Source: Collinsella bouchesdurhonensis
GTDB lineage: Bacteria > Actinomycetota > Coriobacteriia > Coriobacteriales > Coriobacteriaceae
Reading direction: 5' to 3'
Assembly: GCF_900155365.1 (NCBI RefSeq)
Contig: NZ_LT699737.1
Span: forward strand, 35,059-99,058
Length of the DNA: 64,000 nt
In this document: in pieces, positions 42,956 to 51,924 of the stretch
Position numbering within the stretch: position 1 is the stretch's first letter
How the letters are laid out: every line of letters begins with the position of its first letter
Program-made: the position numbers and the translations under genes
Notes under the pieces: model-generated
The model's input: only the letters and a program-made list of their open reading frames with translations
Told to the model about the DNA's origin: nothing
The model's database searches: none

Positions 42956-45900
42956 ATGCAACCCGACTTCTTCGACAACAGGGCGCGCATCGTCAAGGAC
43001 GACCTTGTCGCCAACATAGCCGACGGTAATCGCGTGGCGATAGCCGCGTCGGTGTTCTCCATGTACGCCTATCAGGAACTCGCCGAGCAGCTTGAAGGCA
43101 TCGAAGAGCTGCGCTTCGTCTTCACGTCGCAGACGTTCACCAAGCAGCGCCCAGCGCGCGAGAAGCGCGAGTTCTACATCCCGCGCCTTTCCCGCGAGCA
43201 GGGCCTTTGCGGCACCGACTTCGAGATCAAGCTGCGCAACGAGCTCACGCAGAAGGCCGTCGCGACCGAGTGCGCCGACTGGATCCGCCGCAAGGCGCGC
43301 TTCCGCTCCTTCGAGGGCGAGGGGCGCATGAGCGGTTTCATGGACATCGACAAGACGGACGACAACGTGGCCTACATGCCCTTCGACGGCTTCACCACGC
43401 GCAAGCTAGGCTGCGACAATACCACGGACGTCCCCGACGTGACCATGCGCTTGGACGCCTCCCAGTCGCGCGCCCTGCTCAAGCAGTTCGACGACGCCTG
43501 GGGCTCGGGCGAACTCCACGACGTCACCGACGCCGTCATCGACGGCATCACGGCCATGTACCAGGAGAACGCGCCCGAGCTCATCTACTACATGGCGCTC
43601 TACCGCATATTCAGCGAGTTCTTGGACGACGTCTCCGAGGATGTGCTGCCCAACGAGGGGCTGGGCTTCCGCGACAGCCTCATCTGGAACAAGCTCTACG
43701 ACTTCCAGAAGGACGCGGCGCTCGCCATCATCAACAAGCTCGAGACCTACAACGGCTGCATCTTGGCCGATTCCGTGGGCTTGGGCAAGACGTTCACCGC
43801 GCTCGCCGTGATCAAGTACTACGAGAGCCGAAACAAGGACGTGCTCGTGCTGTGCCCCAAGAAGCTGCGCGACAACTGGATCACCTACAACTCGAACGTC
43901 GTGAACAACCCCATCGCGGGCGACCGCCTGCAATACGACGTGCTCTACCACACCGACCTTTCGCGCACGCGCGGCACGTCGGAGACGGGCCTGCCGCTCG
44001 ACCGCCTGAACTGGGGCGCGTACGGGCTCGTCGTCATCGACGAGAGCCACAACTTCCGCAACGGCGGCGACTCGGCGTCGGAAGACAGGATGAACCGCTA
44101 CCAGCTGCTCATGGAGAAGGTCATCAAGCAGGGCGTGAAGACCAAGGTGCTCATGCTCTCCGCCACGCCCGTGAACAACCGCTTCCGCGACCTGCGCAAC
44201 CAGCTCGCCCTGGCGTACTGGGGCGACCCCACCGGCTGGTCTGAGAAGCTGCGCCTGGAGAACGACATCGAGACGGTTTTCCGCAACGCGCAGACCGTCT
44301 ACGCACGCTGGTCGAAGCTGCCCGCCGAGCAGCGGACGACCCACACCCTCACCGACATGCTCGACTACGACTTCTTCGAGGTGCTCGACCAGGTGACCGT
44401 GGCACGCAGCCGCAAGCACATCCAGCGCTACTACGACATGAGCGCCATCGGGCCCTTCCCGAAGCGCCTGCCGCCGATATCGAAGCGCCCCAAGCTCTCG
44501 ACGCTGGCGAACGCGATCAACTACCGCGAGATATACGAGGAGCTTGACTCCCTCGTGCTCGCCGTGTACATGCCGAGCTCGTACGTGCACCCCAGCAAGA
44601 TGGAGAAGTACGCGAAGATGGGCGGCGGCGGCAACCTCACGCTCGGAGGGCGCGAGACGGGCGTGCGCCGACTCATGACGACGAACCTGCTCAAGCGCCT
44701 GGAGAGCTCGGTGTGCTCGTTCCGCCTGACGCTCGAGCGCGTGCTCGCCGCCATGAACGCCGCCCTCGAGACCATAGACGACTACCGCAGGGGCCTCGCC
44801 TCGGGTGCCAGCGTGGCCGACGGCGACCTGCCGGGCGGGTTCGACTTCGACCCCGACGACGAGAGCGGCTTCGAGGTGGGCGGCGCCACGAAGATCCTCG
44901 TCGAGGACATGGACTGGATGAGCTGGGAGCGCGACATCGAGGCGGACGTCGCCGTCATCGAGGTCCTGATCTCGATGGTGCGCGACATCGACCCCGCCCA
45001 CGACGCCAAGCTCATCGAGCTGTGCGAGCAGATCCGAGGGAAGTCGCAAGGCCCCATCAACCCGGGCAACCGCAAGGTGCTCGTGTTCACCGCGTTCTCC
45101 GACACGGCGGACTACCTCTACGAGAACGTGTCCGCCTTCGCGAAGCGCGAGCTCGGCCTCGAGTGCGCGAAGGTGACCGGTGACGGCTGCGCCTGCACGA
45201 TAAAGGCCGTGCCCCCGCATATGCAGGAGGTGCTCGCCTGCTTCTCGCCCGCGTCGAAGGAGCGCGACGTGGTGGCGCCGCAGCTTTCCGGCTGCGACGT
45301 GGACATCGTCATCGCCACCGACTGCATATCGGAGGGCCAGAACCTCCAGGACTGCGACTACCTGGTGAACTACGACATCCACTGGAACCCCGTGCGCATC
45401 GTGCAGCGCTTCGGCCGCGTGGACCGCATCGGCTCGAAGAACGCCCGCATCCAGCTGGTGAACTACTGGCCCGACGTGGAGCTCGACGAGTACATCAAGC
45501 TCAAGGCGCGCGTCGAGGAGCGCATGCGCATCACCGTGATGACGTCCACCGGCGACGACGACTACATCAACGCCGACGAGACGGGGGACCTGGAGTACCG
45601 CCGCCAGCAGCTCGAGCAGATGCGCGACGAGGTCGTGGACCTTGAGGACGTCTCGGGCGGCGTGTCCATCACCGACCTGGGCCTCAACGAGTTCCGCATG
45701 GACCTGGTTGGCTACTACCGCGACAACCCCGACGTCGACCGGCTCCCGAGCGGCATCAACGCCGTGGTGGAGGGCGACGAGCCCGGCGTCGTCTTCGTGC
45801 TGCGCAACGTCAACAGCGGGATCGACCGCGACGGCGCGAACCACCTGCACCCGTTCTACGTGGTTCGCATGGGGTCCGACGGGTCCGTGATCCGCGGGCA

Positions 45901-46189
45901 CCTGGAGCCCAAGGCGGTGCTCGACGACATGCGCCTTTTGTGCCGCGGCAAGTCCGAGCCCGACATGGCCCTGTGCCGCGCCTACAACCGCGAGACCAAG
46001 AACGGCCGCGACATGCGCCGTGAGGCTGGGCTCTTGCGCGACGCAGTGGCGTCGATCGTGGACTCCAAGGAGGAGTCCGACGTCGACAGCTTCTTCGCCG
46101 GCGGCACGACGGGCTTCTTGGAGAACGACATCGAGGGGCTCGACGACTTCGAGCTCGTGTGCTTCCTGGTGGTGAGGCCCAGATGCTAG
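42956..46189 (+). CDS. SNF2-type helicase with N-terminal PLD-like domain
   Basis: 1077 residues. Residues 1-170 resemble the phospholipase-D-like N-terminal domain of helicase-related proteins (FFDNRARIVKDDLVANI, DGFTTRKLG). The HxK(x)4D catalytic motif is not visible. The motor follows: Walker A GLGKT at about 275-279, DESH at 362-365, SATPVNNRFRDLR, and helicase C with VLVFTAFSDTADYL, ATDCISEGQNLQDCDYLVNY and QRFGRVDRIGS (about 810-825). The region after residue 830 is unassigned. It overlaps the next gene by 7 bases (ATG at 46183). SNF2 proteins move along duplex DNA and displace bound proteins; pairing with type III R-M subunits suggests DNA surveillance or translocation. Confidence 0.85.
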   Translation: MQPDFFDNRARIVKDDLVANIADGNRVAIAASVFSMYAYQELAEQLEGIEELRFVFTSQTFTKQRPAREKREFYIPRLSREQGLCGTDFEIKLRNELTQKAVATECADWIRRKARFRSFEGEGRMSGFMDIDKTDDNVAYMPFDGFTTRKLGCDNTTDVPDVTMRLDASQSRALLKQFDDAWGSGELHDVTDAVIDGITAMYQENAPELIYYMALYRIFSEFLDDVSEDVLPNEGLGFRDSLIWNKLYDFQKDAALAIINKLETYNGCILADSVGLGKTFTALAVIKYYESRNKDVLVLCPKKLRDNWITYNSNVVNNPIAGDRLQYDVLYHTDLSRTRGTSETGLPLDRLNWGAYGLVVIDESHNFRNGGDSASEDRMNRYQLLMEKVIKQGVKTKVLMLSATPVNNRFRDLRNQLALAYWGDPTGWSEKLRLENDIETVFRNAQTVYARWSKLPAEQRTTHTLTDMLDYDFFEVLDQVTVARSRKHIQRYYDMSAIGPFPKRLPPISKRPKLSTLANAINYREIYEELDSLVLAVYMPSSYVHPSKMEKYAKMGGGGNLTLGGRETGVRRLMTTNLLKRLESSVCSFRLTLERVLAAMNAALETIDDYRRGLASGASVADGDLPGGFDFDPDDESGFEVGGATKILVEDMDWMSWERDIEADVAVIEVLISMVRDIDPAHDAKLIELCEQIRGKSQGPINPGNRKVLVFTAFSDTADYLYENVSAFAKRELGLECAKVTGDGCACTIKAVPPHMQEVLACFSPASKERDVVAPQLSGCDVDIVIATDCISEGQNLQDCDYLVNYDIHWNPVRIVQRFGRVDRIGSKNARIQLVNYWPDVELDEYIKLKARVEERMRITVMTSTGDDDYINADETGDLEYRRQQLEQMRDEVVDLEDVSGGVSITDLGLNEFRMDLVGYYRDNPDVDRLPSGINAVVEGDEPGVVFVLRNVNSGIDRDGANHLHPFYVVRMGSDGSVIRGHLEPKAVLDDMRLLCRGKSEPDMALCRAYNRETKNGRDMRREAGLLRDAVASIVDSKEESDVDSFFAGGTTGFLENDIEGLDDFELVCFLVVRPRC

Positions 46190-46803
46190 GGCTTCCGAGC
46201 ACGACCGAGGTGGGCCGCCGCATACCCAAGGAGGCCTTCTACGGCCGCCTGAAGGTGAGCGCCGCGCTGCGCCAGTCCTTCATCGACGACGTCGAGCGCT
46301 TCACAGTCGCAAACTCGATAAAGACCTCCACGACCGGTATTCCCGACGGCGAGCGCGTGCACGAGGTGCTCGTGGTGGAAGTGGCGCTTAAGGCTCGCCG
46401 CGTCCCTGAAGAGGTGCTGGCGCTTGTGGCTCAGGCGAACCCCCATAAGTTGCTGTTCGCGTGCACCTTCGACGACGAGGTTCGCCTCGCGGTGATGCTC
46501 AAGGGAATCGCTGTGGGAGAATGGCAGAGCGTCGATGATGCTTCCCTCACACTGAAAGCGACGAGCATGGACGGGGTCTGGGACTCGATCGCCTCGCAGG
46601 TTGCGTATGGCGATACGGGCAGCGAGACCGCTACCGTGGACGAGCGCTTCGCGGCGGACGCCAGGCTCAAGGCGCTTCGCGAGGAGCTTGCCAAGACCGA
46701 AGCCCGCGGTCGCAAGGAGCGGCAGCTGGCGCGAAAAAACGCGCTATTCGACCAGGTACAGGAACTCAAACGGCAGATTGCCGCCATAGAGGAAGGCAGA
46801 TAG
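46183..46803 (+). CDS. DUF4391 domain protein
   Basis: 206 residues from ATG 46183, which overlaps the helicase stop codon (translational coupling; GTGAGG upstream). GLPSTTEVGRRIPKEAFYGR at the start and the conserved VVEVALKARRVPEEVLALVA, QANPHKLLFAC segment match DUF4391. The last 45 residues form a charged helix (ARLKALREELAKTEARGRKE) that could be a coiled coil for partner contact. The function is unknown. I recall DUF4391 mainly next to mod-like methyltransferases and helicases, so a structural role in an R-M complex is likely. It ends on the base before mod begins. Confidence 0.78.
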   Translation: MLGLPSTTEVGRRIPKEAFYGRLKVSAALRQSFIDDVERFTVANSIKTSTTGIPDGERVHEVLVVEVALKARRVPEEVLALVAQANPHKLLFACTFDDEVRLAVMLKGIAVGEWQSVDDASLTLKATSMDGVWDSIASQVAYGDTGSETATVDERFAADARLKALREELAKTEARGRKERQLARKNALFDQVQELKRQIAAIEEGR

Positions 46804-48723
46804 ATGGAAAAGATCGAGCTAGGCACGCCCGACGGTGCCGTTGAAAACATCGAGAAGATTGCCGAGCTGTTCCCGCAGGTGGTGACCGAGGTAGAGAACA
46901 CCGACGGCGAGCTTGCACGCGCCGTTGACTTCGACGCGCTGCGCGATCTTTTGGGTGATGTGGCCGAAGGCCAGCGCGAGCGTTACCAGTTCACTTGGCC
47001 CGGCAAGCGCGAGGCCAAGGCCGAGGCGCGCCGCCCTATCTACAAGACGATGATTCCCGAGCCCGGCAAGTCCAAGGATTGGGACACCACCGAGAACCTC
47101 TACATCGAGGGTGACAACCTAGACGCGTTAAAGATCCTGAAAGAGACCTACGCCGGCAAGGTGAAGCTCATATACATCGACCCGCCTTACAACACGGGCC
47201 ATGATTTCGTCTACGACGATGACTTTGCCAAGACGCGCGGCGAGTACAACGCCGAGAGCGGCGACTATGACGAGGAGGGCGGCCGCCTGGTCGCCAACAC
47301 CGAGGGCAACGGCCGGTTTCACTCGGACTGGTGCTCGATGATTTATCCGCGTCTCACGCTCGCGCGCGATCTGCTCGCTGCCGACGGCACCATCTTCATC
47401 AGCATTGACGAGAACGAAGCTAATAACCTTGAGAAAATCTGTGACGAGGTATTTGGGCGTGCAAATTTTCTTACACGCTTTATCTGGAGAAAAGTGGATA
47501 GTCCCAACGACAACCACGTCGTTATCACGCCTGATCACGAATACATTTTTGCCTATTGCAAAAATGCGGCAACGGTTACCTTGCGTCAGCGTAGGGCACC
47601 TGAGCTCGTTGATGCCTACAATGGGCCGGACGAAAACGGCAGATATTGGCGCGACAGGCTTCTCCGCAAGAACGGAAAAAACAGCCTTCGCGCCGACAGG
47701 CCAACCATGTATTACGCGCTTACGGCACCGGACGGCTCGGAGGTTTGGCCTATTCGGGAGGACGGGCGCGAAGGCCGCTGGGCCGCTGGGCCCAGCAGCC
47801 TCAAAGAAATCGATGCTCGCGGAGATTTGATTTGGAAGCAGAGAGACGGCAAATGGGTTCCGTATACTCGTGAATATGCTGCCGACAACCCAACGAAACC
47901 TTGGATGACGATCTGGAACGATTTGCCAGCTATGCGGCAAACAAAGGCAGGCATGAAAGACCTATTCGGCATTTCAAACGTTTTCGATACGCCCAAGCCG
48001 CCTGCCTTGATTCAGCGCTGCATGGAGCTTGGAGGAGTAAAAGAAGGCGAGATTGTTCTCGACTTCTTCTCGGGATCGGCTGCCACTGCGCATGCTGCTT
48101 TGGATTTTTATTCCAACGAGGAAGTAGCTGCCAAGTGGATTCTTGTGCAAATTCCGGAACTCCTCGATGAGGGAGCGGAAGCACGGCAATTCGGCTTCAA
48201 GTCGATTTGCGATCTTGGCGAGGAGCGCATCCGCCGTGCGGGCGAGAAAATCGCCAATGAAATCGATGAATCCAATAAGCAGCTCGAGCTCGGCGCCGAG
48301 CCAAAGCCTTATCCCGACCTGGGCTTCCGCGTGCTGCGCATCGACTCCTCGAACTTCAAGGACTTCTACCTCACGCCTGGCGAGACCTCACAGGAGAGCC
48401 TCTTCGACTTCGCTGACAACGTGAAGGAGGGGCGCTCTGAATTGGATCTGCTCTTCGAGGTGCTGCCCAAGCTCGGCATCCCGTACTCCGCGAAGATCGA
48501 GGAGCGCGTGCTCGCCGGCAAGAAGGTCTTTTTCGTTGACGGCGACAAATTGGCGGCCTGCTTCGATGCGAACGTCGGCTCCGACACCATCGAGGAGATG
48601 GCGAAGGCCAAGCCCTGGTACGCCGTCATCCGCGACTCATCCATGGCCGACGACGCCACGCACGCCAACTACGAGGAGCTGTTCCGCACCTACAGCCCCG
48701 GCACCGTTCCCCAAGTGATTTAA
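46804..48723 (+). CDS. Type III restriction-modification Mod subunit (DNA adenine-N6 methyltransferase)
   Basis: 639 residues. Motif IV DPPYNTG is at 126-132, and motif I DFFSGSAATAHA is at about 420-431. This is the beta-class order (IV before I) seen in type III Mod. The start (MEKIELGTPDGAVENIEKIA) and the ENLYIEGDNLDALKIL segment are typical. Mod recognises the asymmetric site, methylates one strand and guides Res. The middle region (about residues 205-470), which includes the target recognition domain, is encoded by DNA of markedly lower GC than the flanks. It starts directly after DUF4391 and ends 9 bases before res. Confidence 0.93.
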   Translation: MEKIELGTPDGAVENIEKIAELFPQVVTEVENTDGELARAVDFDALRDLLGDVAEGQRERYQFTWPGKREAKAEARRPIYKTMIPEPGKSKDWDTTENLYIEGDNLDALKILKETYAGKVKLIYIDPPYNTGHDFVYDDDFAKTRGEYNAESGDYDEEGGRLVANTEGNGRFHSDWCSMIYPRLTLARDLLAADGTIFISIDENEANNLEKICDEVFGRANFLTRFIWRKVDSPNDNHVVITPDHEYIFAYCKNAATVTLRQRRAPELVDAYNGPDENGRYWRDRLLRKNGKNSLRADRPTMYYALTAPDGSEVWPIREDGREGRWAAGPSSLKEIDARGDLIWKQRDGKWVPYTREYAADNPTKPWMTIWNDLPAMRQTKAGMKDLFGISNVFDTPKPPALIQRCMELGGVKEGEIVLDFFSGSAATAHAALDFYSNEEVAAKWILVQIPELLDEGAEARQFGFKSICDLGEERIRRAGEKIANEIDESNKQLELGAEPKPYPDLGFRVLRIDSSNFKDFYLTPGETSQESLFDFADNVKEGRSELDLLFEVLPKLGIPYSAKIEERVLAGKKVFFVDGDKLAACFDANVGSDTIEEMAKAKPWYAVIRDSSMADDATHANYEELFRTYSPGTVPQVI

Positions 48724-48732
48724 GGCGTCGAC

Positions 48733-51700
48733 ATGAAGTTCAAGTTCAAAGTACAGCAGTACCAAACCGACGCCGCAGATGCGGTGACCTCGGTCTTCGA
48801 GGGGCAGCCCAACCAGGGCGCCTCCGTCTACCTGCGCGATCTGGGCCGCAAGCCCAAGCGCGCGCAGGGCGAGATCGACTTCGGCGACGAGAGCACCGAG
48901 GGGTACGCCAACGCGCCCGTTGCGCTTTCAGGTGCCGACATACTGGCAAACGTGCGAGCGGTGCAGCGACGCAACCAGATCCCCGAGTCGGAGGAGCTCT
49001 TCTGCGGCATGGGGGCTTGCCAGCTGGACGTCGAGATGGAGACGGGCACCGGCAAGACCTACGTCTACACCAAGACGATGCTCGAGCTCAACCGCCTGTA
49101 CGGCTGGTGCAAGTTCATCGTGGTGGTGCCATCGGTCGCCATCCGCGAGGGCGTGGCCAAGAGCCTGGAGAACACCCAGGAGCACTTCTTCTCCCAATAC
49201 CACAAGAAGATCAGGTTCTTCATATACGACTCGGACAACCTGACCGAGCTTGATGCGTACTCCCAATCGAGCGACGTCAACTGCATGGTCATCAACATGC
49301 AGGCGTTCAACGCGTCGATGAAGGAGGGCGCCAAGAACAAGGCGGCGCGCATCATCTTCGACGAGCGCGACGAGTTCAGCAGCCGCAGGCCAATCGACGT
49401 CATCGCTGCGAACCGCCCCATCGTCATCTGCGATGAGCCCCAGAAGATGGGAAAGAAGGGAGGCGCGACCCAGAAGGGCATCGCCCGCTTCAACCCGCTG
49501 TTCGTTCTGAGCTACTCGGCAACGCACAAGGAGAAGCACGACCTGGTGTATGCCCTGGACGCCCTGGATGCCTACAACCAGAAGCTTGTGAAGCGCATCG
49601 AGGTCAAGGGCTTCTCGCTCAAGAACATGCGCGGTACCGACGGCTACCTGTACCTGCGTGACATCATCGTGAGCAAGAGCCGCGCCCCGGAGGCCGTCAT
49701 CGAGTTCAAGTACATGGGCGCGGGCGGCAAGGTCCGCAAGAAGACCCAGCGGTTTTGCGAGGGCGATAGCATCTATGACGCAAGCGGGTCCACCAAGCTC
49801 GAGGCGTATCGAGGCTATACCATCGCAAGCGGCAACGATGGTGTGGTGCCACCGCAGGATGGGCGTCCCGGTTACGTCCGCTTCCTGGACAGCTCCATTG
49901 GCGACAATGGCCGCATCTATATGGGCGAGGTCTACTGCGACTCCGCGGCGGATGACATCCAGCGCATTCAGATTCGCGAGACTATTAAGAGCCACCTCCA
50001 GAAGGAGGAGGCCCTGTTCCGCCGCGGCATCAAGTGCCTGAGCCTTTTCTTCATCGACCAGGTGGCGAAGTACCGCGACCTCTCCGGCAACGGCGAAACA
50101 GTGGGCTACGGCAAGATCTTCGAGGAGGAGTACGAGGCCATCGTCTCCGACAGATTGAAGCACCCCACGCAGGACGACATCCTCGACCCCTCGTACACGC
50201 AGTACCTCGGGCGATTCGAGGCGCGCTCGGTGCACTCCGGCTACTTCTCTGTGGACAAGAAGGGCAACGCCGTCGAGTCGAAGGCCGAGAAGAAGGCGGA
50301 GCGCGAGGACGGCATCGGCATCAACGACGACGACGCGAAGCGCGCATACGACCTGATCCTGCGCGATAAGGAGCGCCTGCTCTCGTTCGATGAGCCCGTA
50401 CGCTTCATCTTCAGCCACTCGGCGCTGCGCGAGGGCTGGGACAACCCGAACATCTTCCAGATATGCACGCTCAAGGAATCGGGCTCCGAGACGAGCAAGC
50501 GCCAGGAGGTCGGCCGCGGCATGCGCCTGGCCGTCGACCAGGACGGCAACCGCCAGGACGCAGCGCTGCTGGGACCCGACGAGGTGCACCGCGTGAACTT
50601 GCTCACCGTGATCGCGTCGGAGAGCTACGAGACGTTCGTGAGGGATTTGCAGACCGACATAAGCAAGAGCCTGCGCGAGCGCCCGAGGAAGGTGGAGATG
50701 AACCTGTTCAGCGGGCGCGACGTCGTGCTCGACGGCGAGACGGTCTCCTTCACCGAGGAGGAGTCGAAGCGCATTTACAAGGCTCTTTACAAGTGCGACC
50801 TCATCGATGACGACGACAAGCCGACCGCCGAGTTCCGCAAGGCCGTCGAGGGCGGCACCTTCGTGGAGTACTTCGTCGCGAAGCTGCCCGAAGGCATCGC
50901 CGACACCGCACACGCAAAGGCCGTCGAGGCGCTGGTGAGGAGCGTCTACGACGCGCACGCGCTCGACGGCATGATCGGGCGCGCCCAGGAGAAGATCACC
51001 GAGAACACGCTGACCGACAACTTCGCCAAGCGCGAGTTCAAGGAGCTGTGGGCGCGCATCAACCGCAAGCACGCCTACACGGTGAGCTTCTCGGACGACG
51101 AGCTGAGGCGCAAGTCGATAGAGCGCATCAACGGCGATTTGCGCGTGAGCAGGCTGCAGTACACCCTGACGGTCGGCGGGCAGAAGGCGCAGGCCACGCG
51201 CGACGAGGTGCAGGGCGGCTCGTCGTTCGGCCGTACGCAGACCGAGACCCGCGACGTCGACGCTGGCACTGCGTCCGTGGGCGTGACCTACGACCTCGTG
51301 GGCGAGGTGGCGCAGGCCGCCGCCATCACGCGCAGGAGCGCCGCGGCGATCCTCGCCGGCATCGACGCCAACGTGTTCGGGCTCTACCGCGTGAACCCAG
51401 AGGAGTTCATCAAGAAGGCGGCGGCGCTCATCGTGTCGGAGAAGGCGACGATGGTGGTGGAGCACATCAGCTACCACGAGATCGACGACGTCTACGACGA
51501 GGCCATCTTCACCGAGCGCATGCCCGACAACGCGAGCAAGGCGTACGAGGCCAAGAAGAACATCCAGCGCTTCGTGTTCCCCGACTCCGACGGCGAGCGC
51601 AGGTTCGCCGAGGACATGGACGCCGCCGCCGAGGTGGCGGTCTACGCGAAGCTACCGCGCTCATTCCAGATTCCCACGCCGGTAGGCAACTATGCCCCCG

Positions 51701-51915
51701 ACTGGGCCATCGCCTTCAAGGAGGGCAGCGTGCGCCACGTGTTCTTCATCGCGGAGACAAAGGGCACCATGGACACGCTGGAGCTCTCCGGTGTGGAGAA
51801 CGCCAAGATCGCCTGCGCCAAGAAGCTCTTCAACGAGATGAGCACCGGCGACGTGCGCTACCACAACGTGGCGACGTACGAGGACCTGCTCGAGGTGATG
51901 GGCAGGATGAGCTAA
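48733..51915 (+). CDS. Type III restriction enzyme Res subunit
   Basis: 1060 residues. SF2 motor: Walker A METGTGKTYV at about 102-111, motif II ICDEPQKMG (DEPQ at about 233-237), SYSATHKEKHDLV, SHSALREGWDNPNIF and motif VI RQEVGRGMRLAV (about 590). C-terminal PD-(D/E)XK nuclease: PD at 989-990 (YAPDWAIAF) and ETK at 1008-1010 (IAETKGT). With Mod it forms the ATP-dependent endonuclease that cuts about 25-27 bp from the site after communication between two inversely oriented sites. All catalytic motifs look intact. Confidence 0.93.
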   Translation: MKFKFKVQQYQTDAADAVTSVFEGQPNQGASVYLRDLGRKPKRAQGEIDFGDESTEGYANAPVALSGADILANVRAVQRRNQIPESEELFCGMGACQLDVEMETGTGKTYVYTKTMLELNRLYGWCKFIVVVPSVAIREGVAKSLENTQEHFFSQYHKKIRFFIYDSDNLTELDAYSQSSDVNCMVINMQAFNASMKEGAKNKAARIIFDERDEFSSRRPIDVIAANRPIVICDEPQKMGKKGGATQKGIARFNPLFVLSYSATHKEKHDLVYALDALDAYNQKLVKRIEVKGFSLKNMRGTDGYLYLRDIIVSKSRAPEAVIEFKYMGAGGKVRKKTQRFCEGDSIYDASGSTKLEAYRGYTIASGNDGVVPPQDGRPGYVRFLDSSIGDNGRIYMGEVYCDSAADDIQRIQIRETIKSHLQKEEALFRRGIKCLSLFFIDQVAKYRDLSGNGETVGYGKIFEEEYEAIVSDRLKHPTQDDILDPSYTQYLGRFEARSVHSGYFSVDKKGNAVESKAEKKAEREDGIGINDDDAKRAYDLILRDKERLLSFDEPVRFIFSHSALREGWDNPNIFQICTLKESGSETSKRQEVGRGMRLAVDQDGNRQDAALLGPDEVHRVNLLTVIASESYETFVRDLQTDISKSLRERPRKVEMNLFSGRDVVLDGETVSFTEEESKRIYKALYKCDLIDDDDKPTAEFRKAVEGGTFVEYFVAKLPEGIADTAHAKAVEALVRSVYDAHALDGMIGRAQEKITENTLTDNFAKREFKELWARINRKHAYTVSFSDDELRRKSIERINGDLRVSRLQYTLTVGGQKAQATRDEVQGGSSFGRTQTETRDVDAGTASVGVTYDLVGEVAQAAAITRRSAAAILAGIDANVFGLYRVNPEEFIKKAAALIVSEKATMVVEHISYHEIDDVYDEAIFTERMPDNASKAYEAKKNIQRFVFPDSDGERRFAEDMDAAAEVAVYAKLPRSFQIPTPVGNYAPDWAIAFKEGSVRHVFFIAETKGTMDTLELSGVENAKIACAKKLFNEMSTGDVRYHNVATYEDLLEVMGRMS

Positions 51916-51924
51916 GCCACGCTT

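Noticed and set aside
43406..45901. An 831-codon open frame antisense to the SNF2 helicase
   Set aside because: His/Val/Ala-rich translation with no motifs; the plus-strand gene has complete helicase motifs.
48928..51477. An 849-codon open frame antisense to res
   Set aside because: Same shadow effect; the Res reading is unambiguous.
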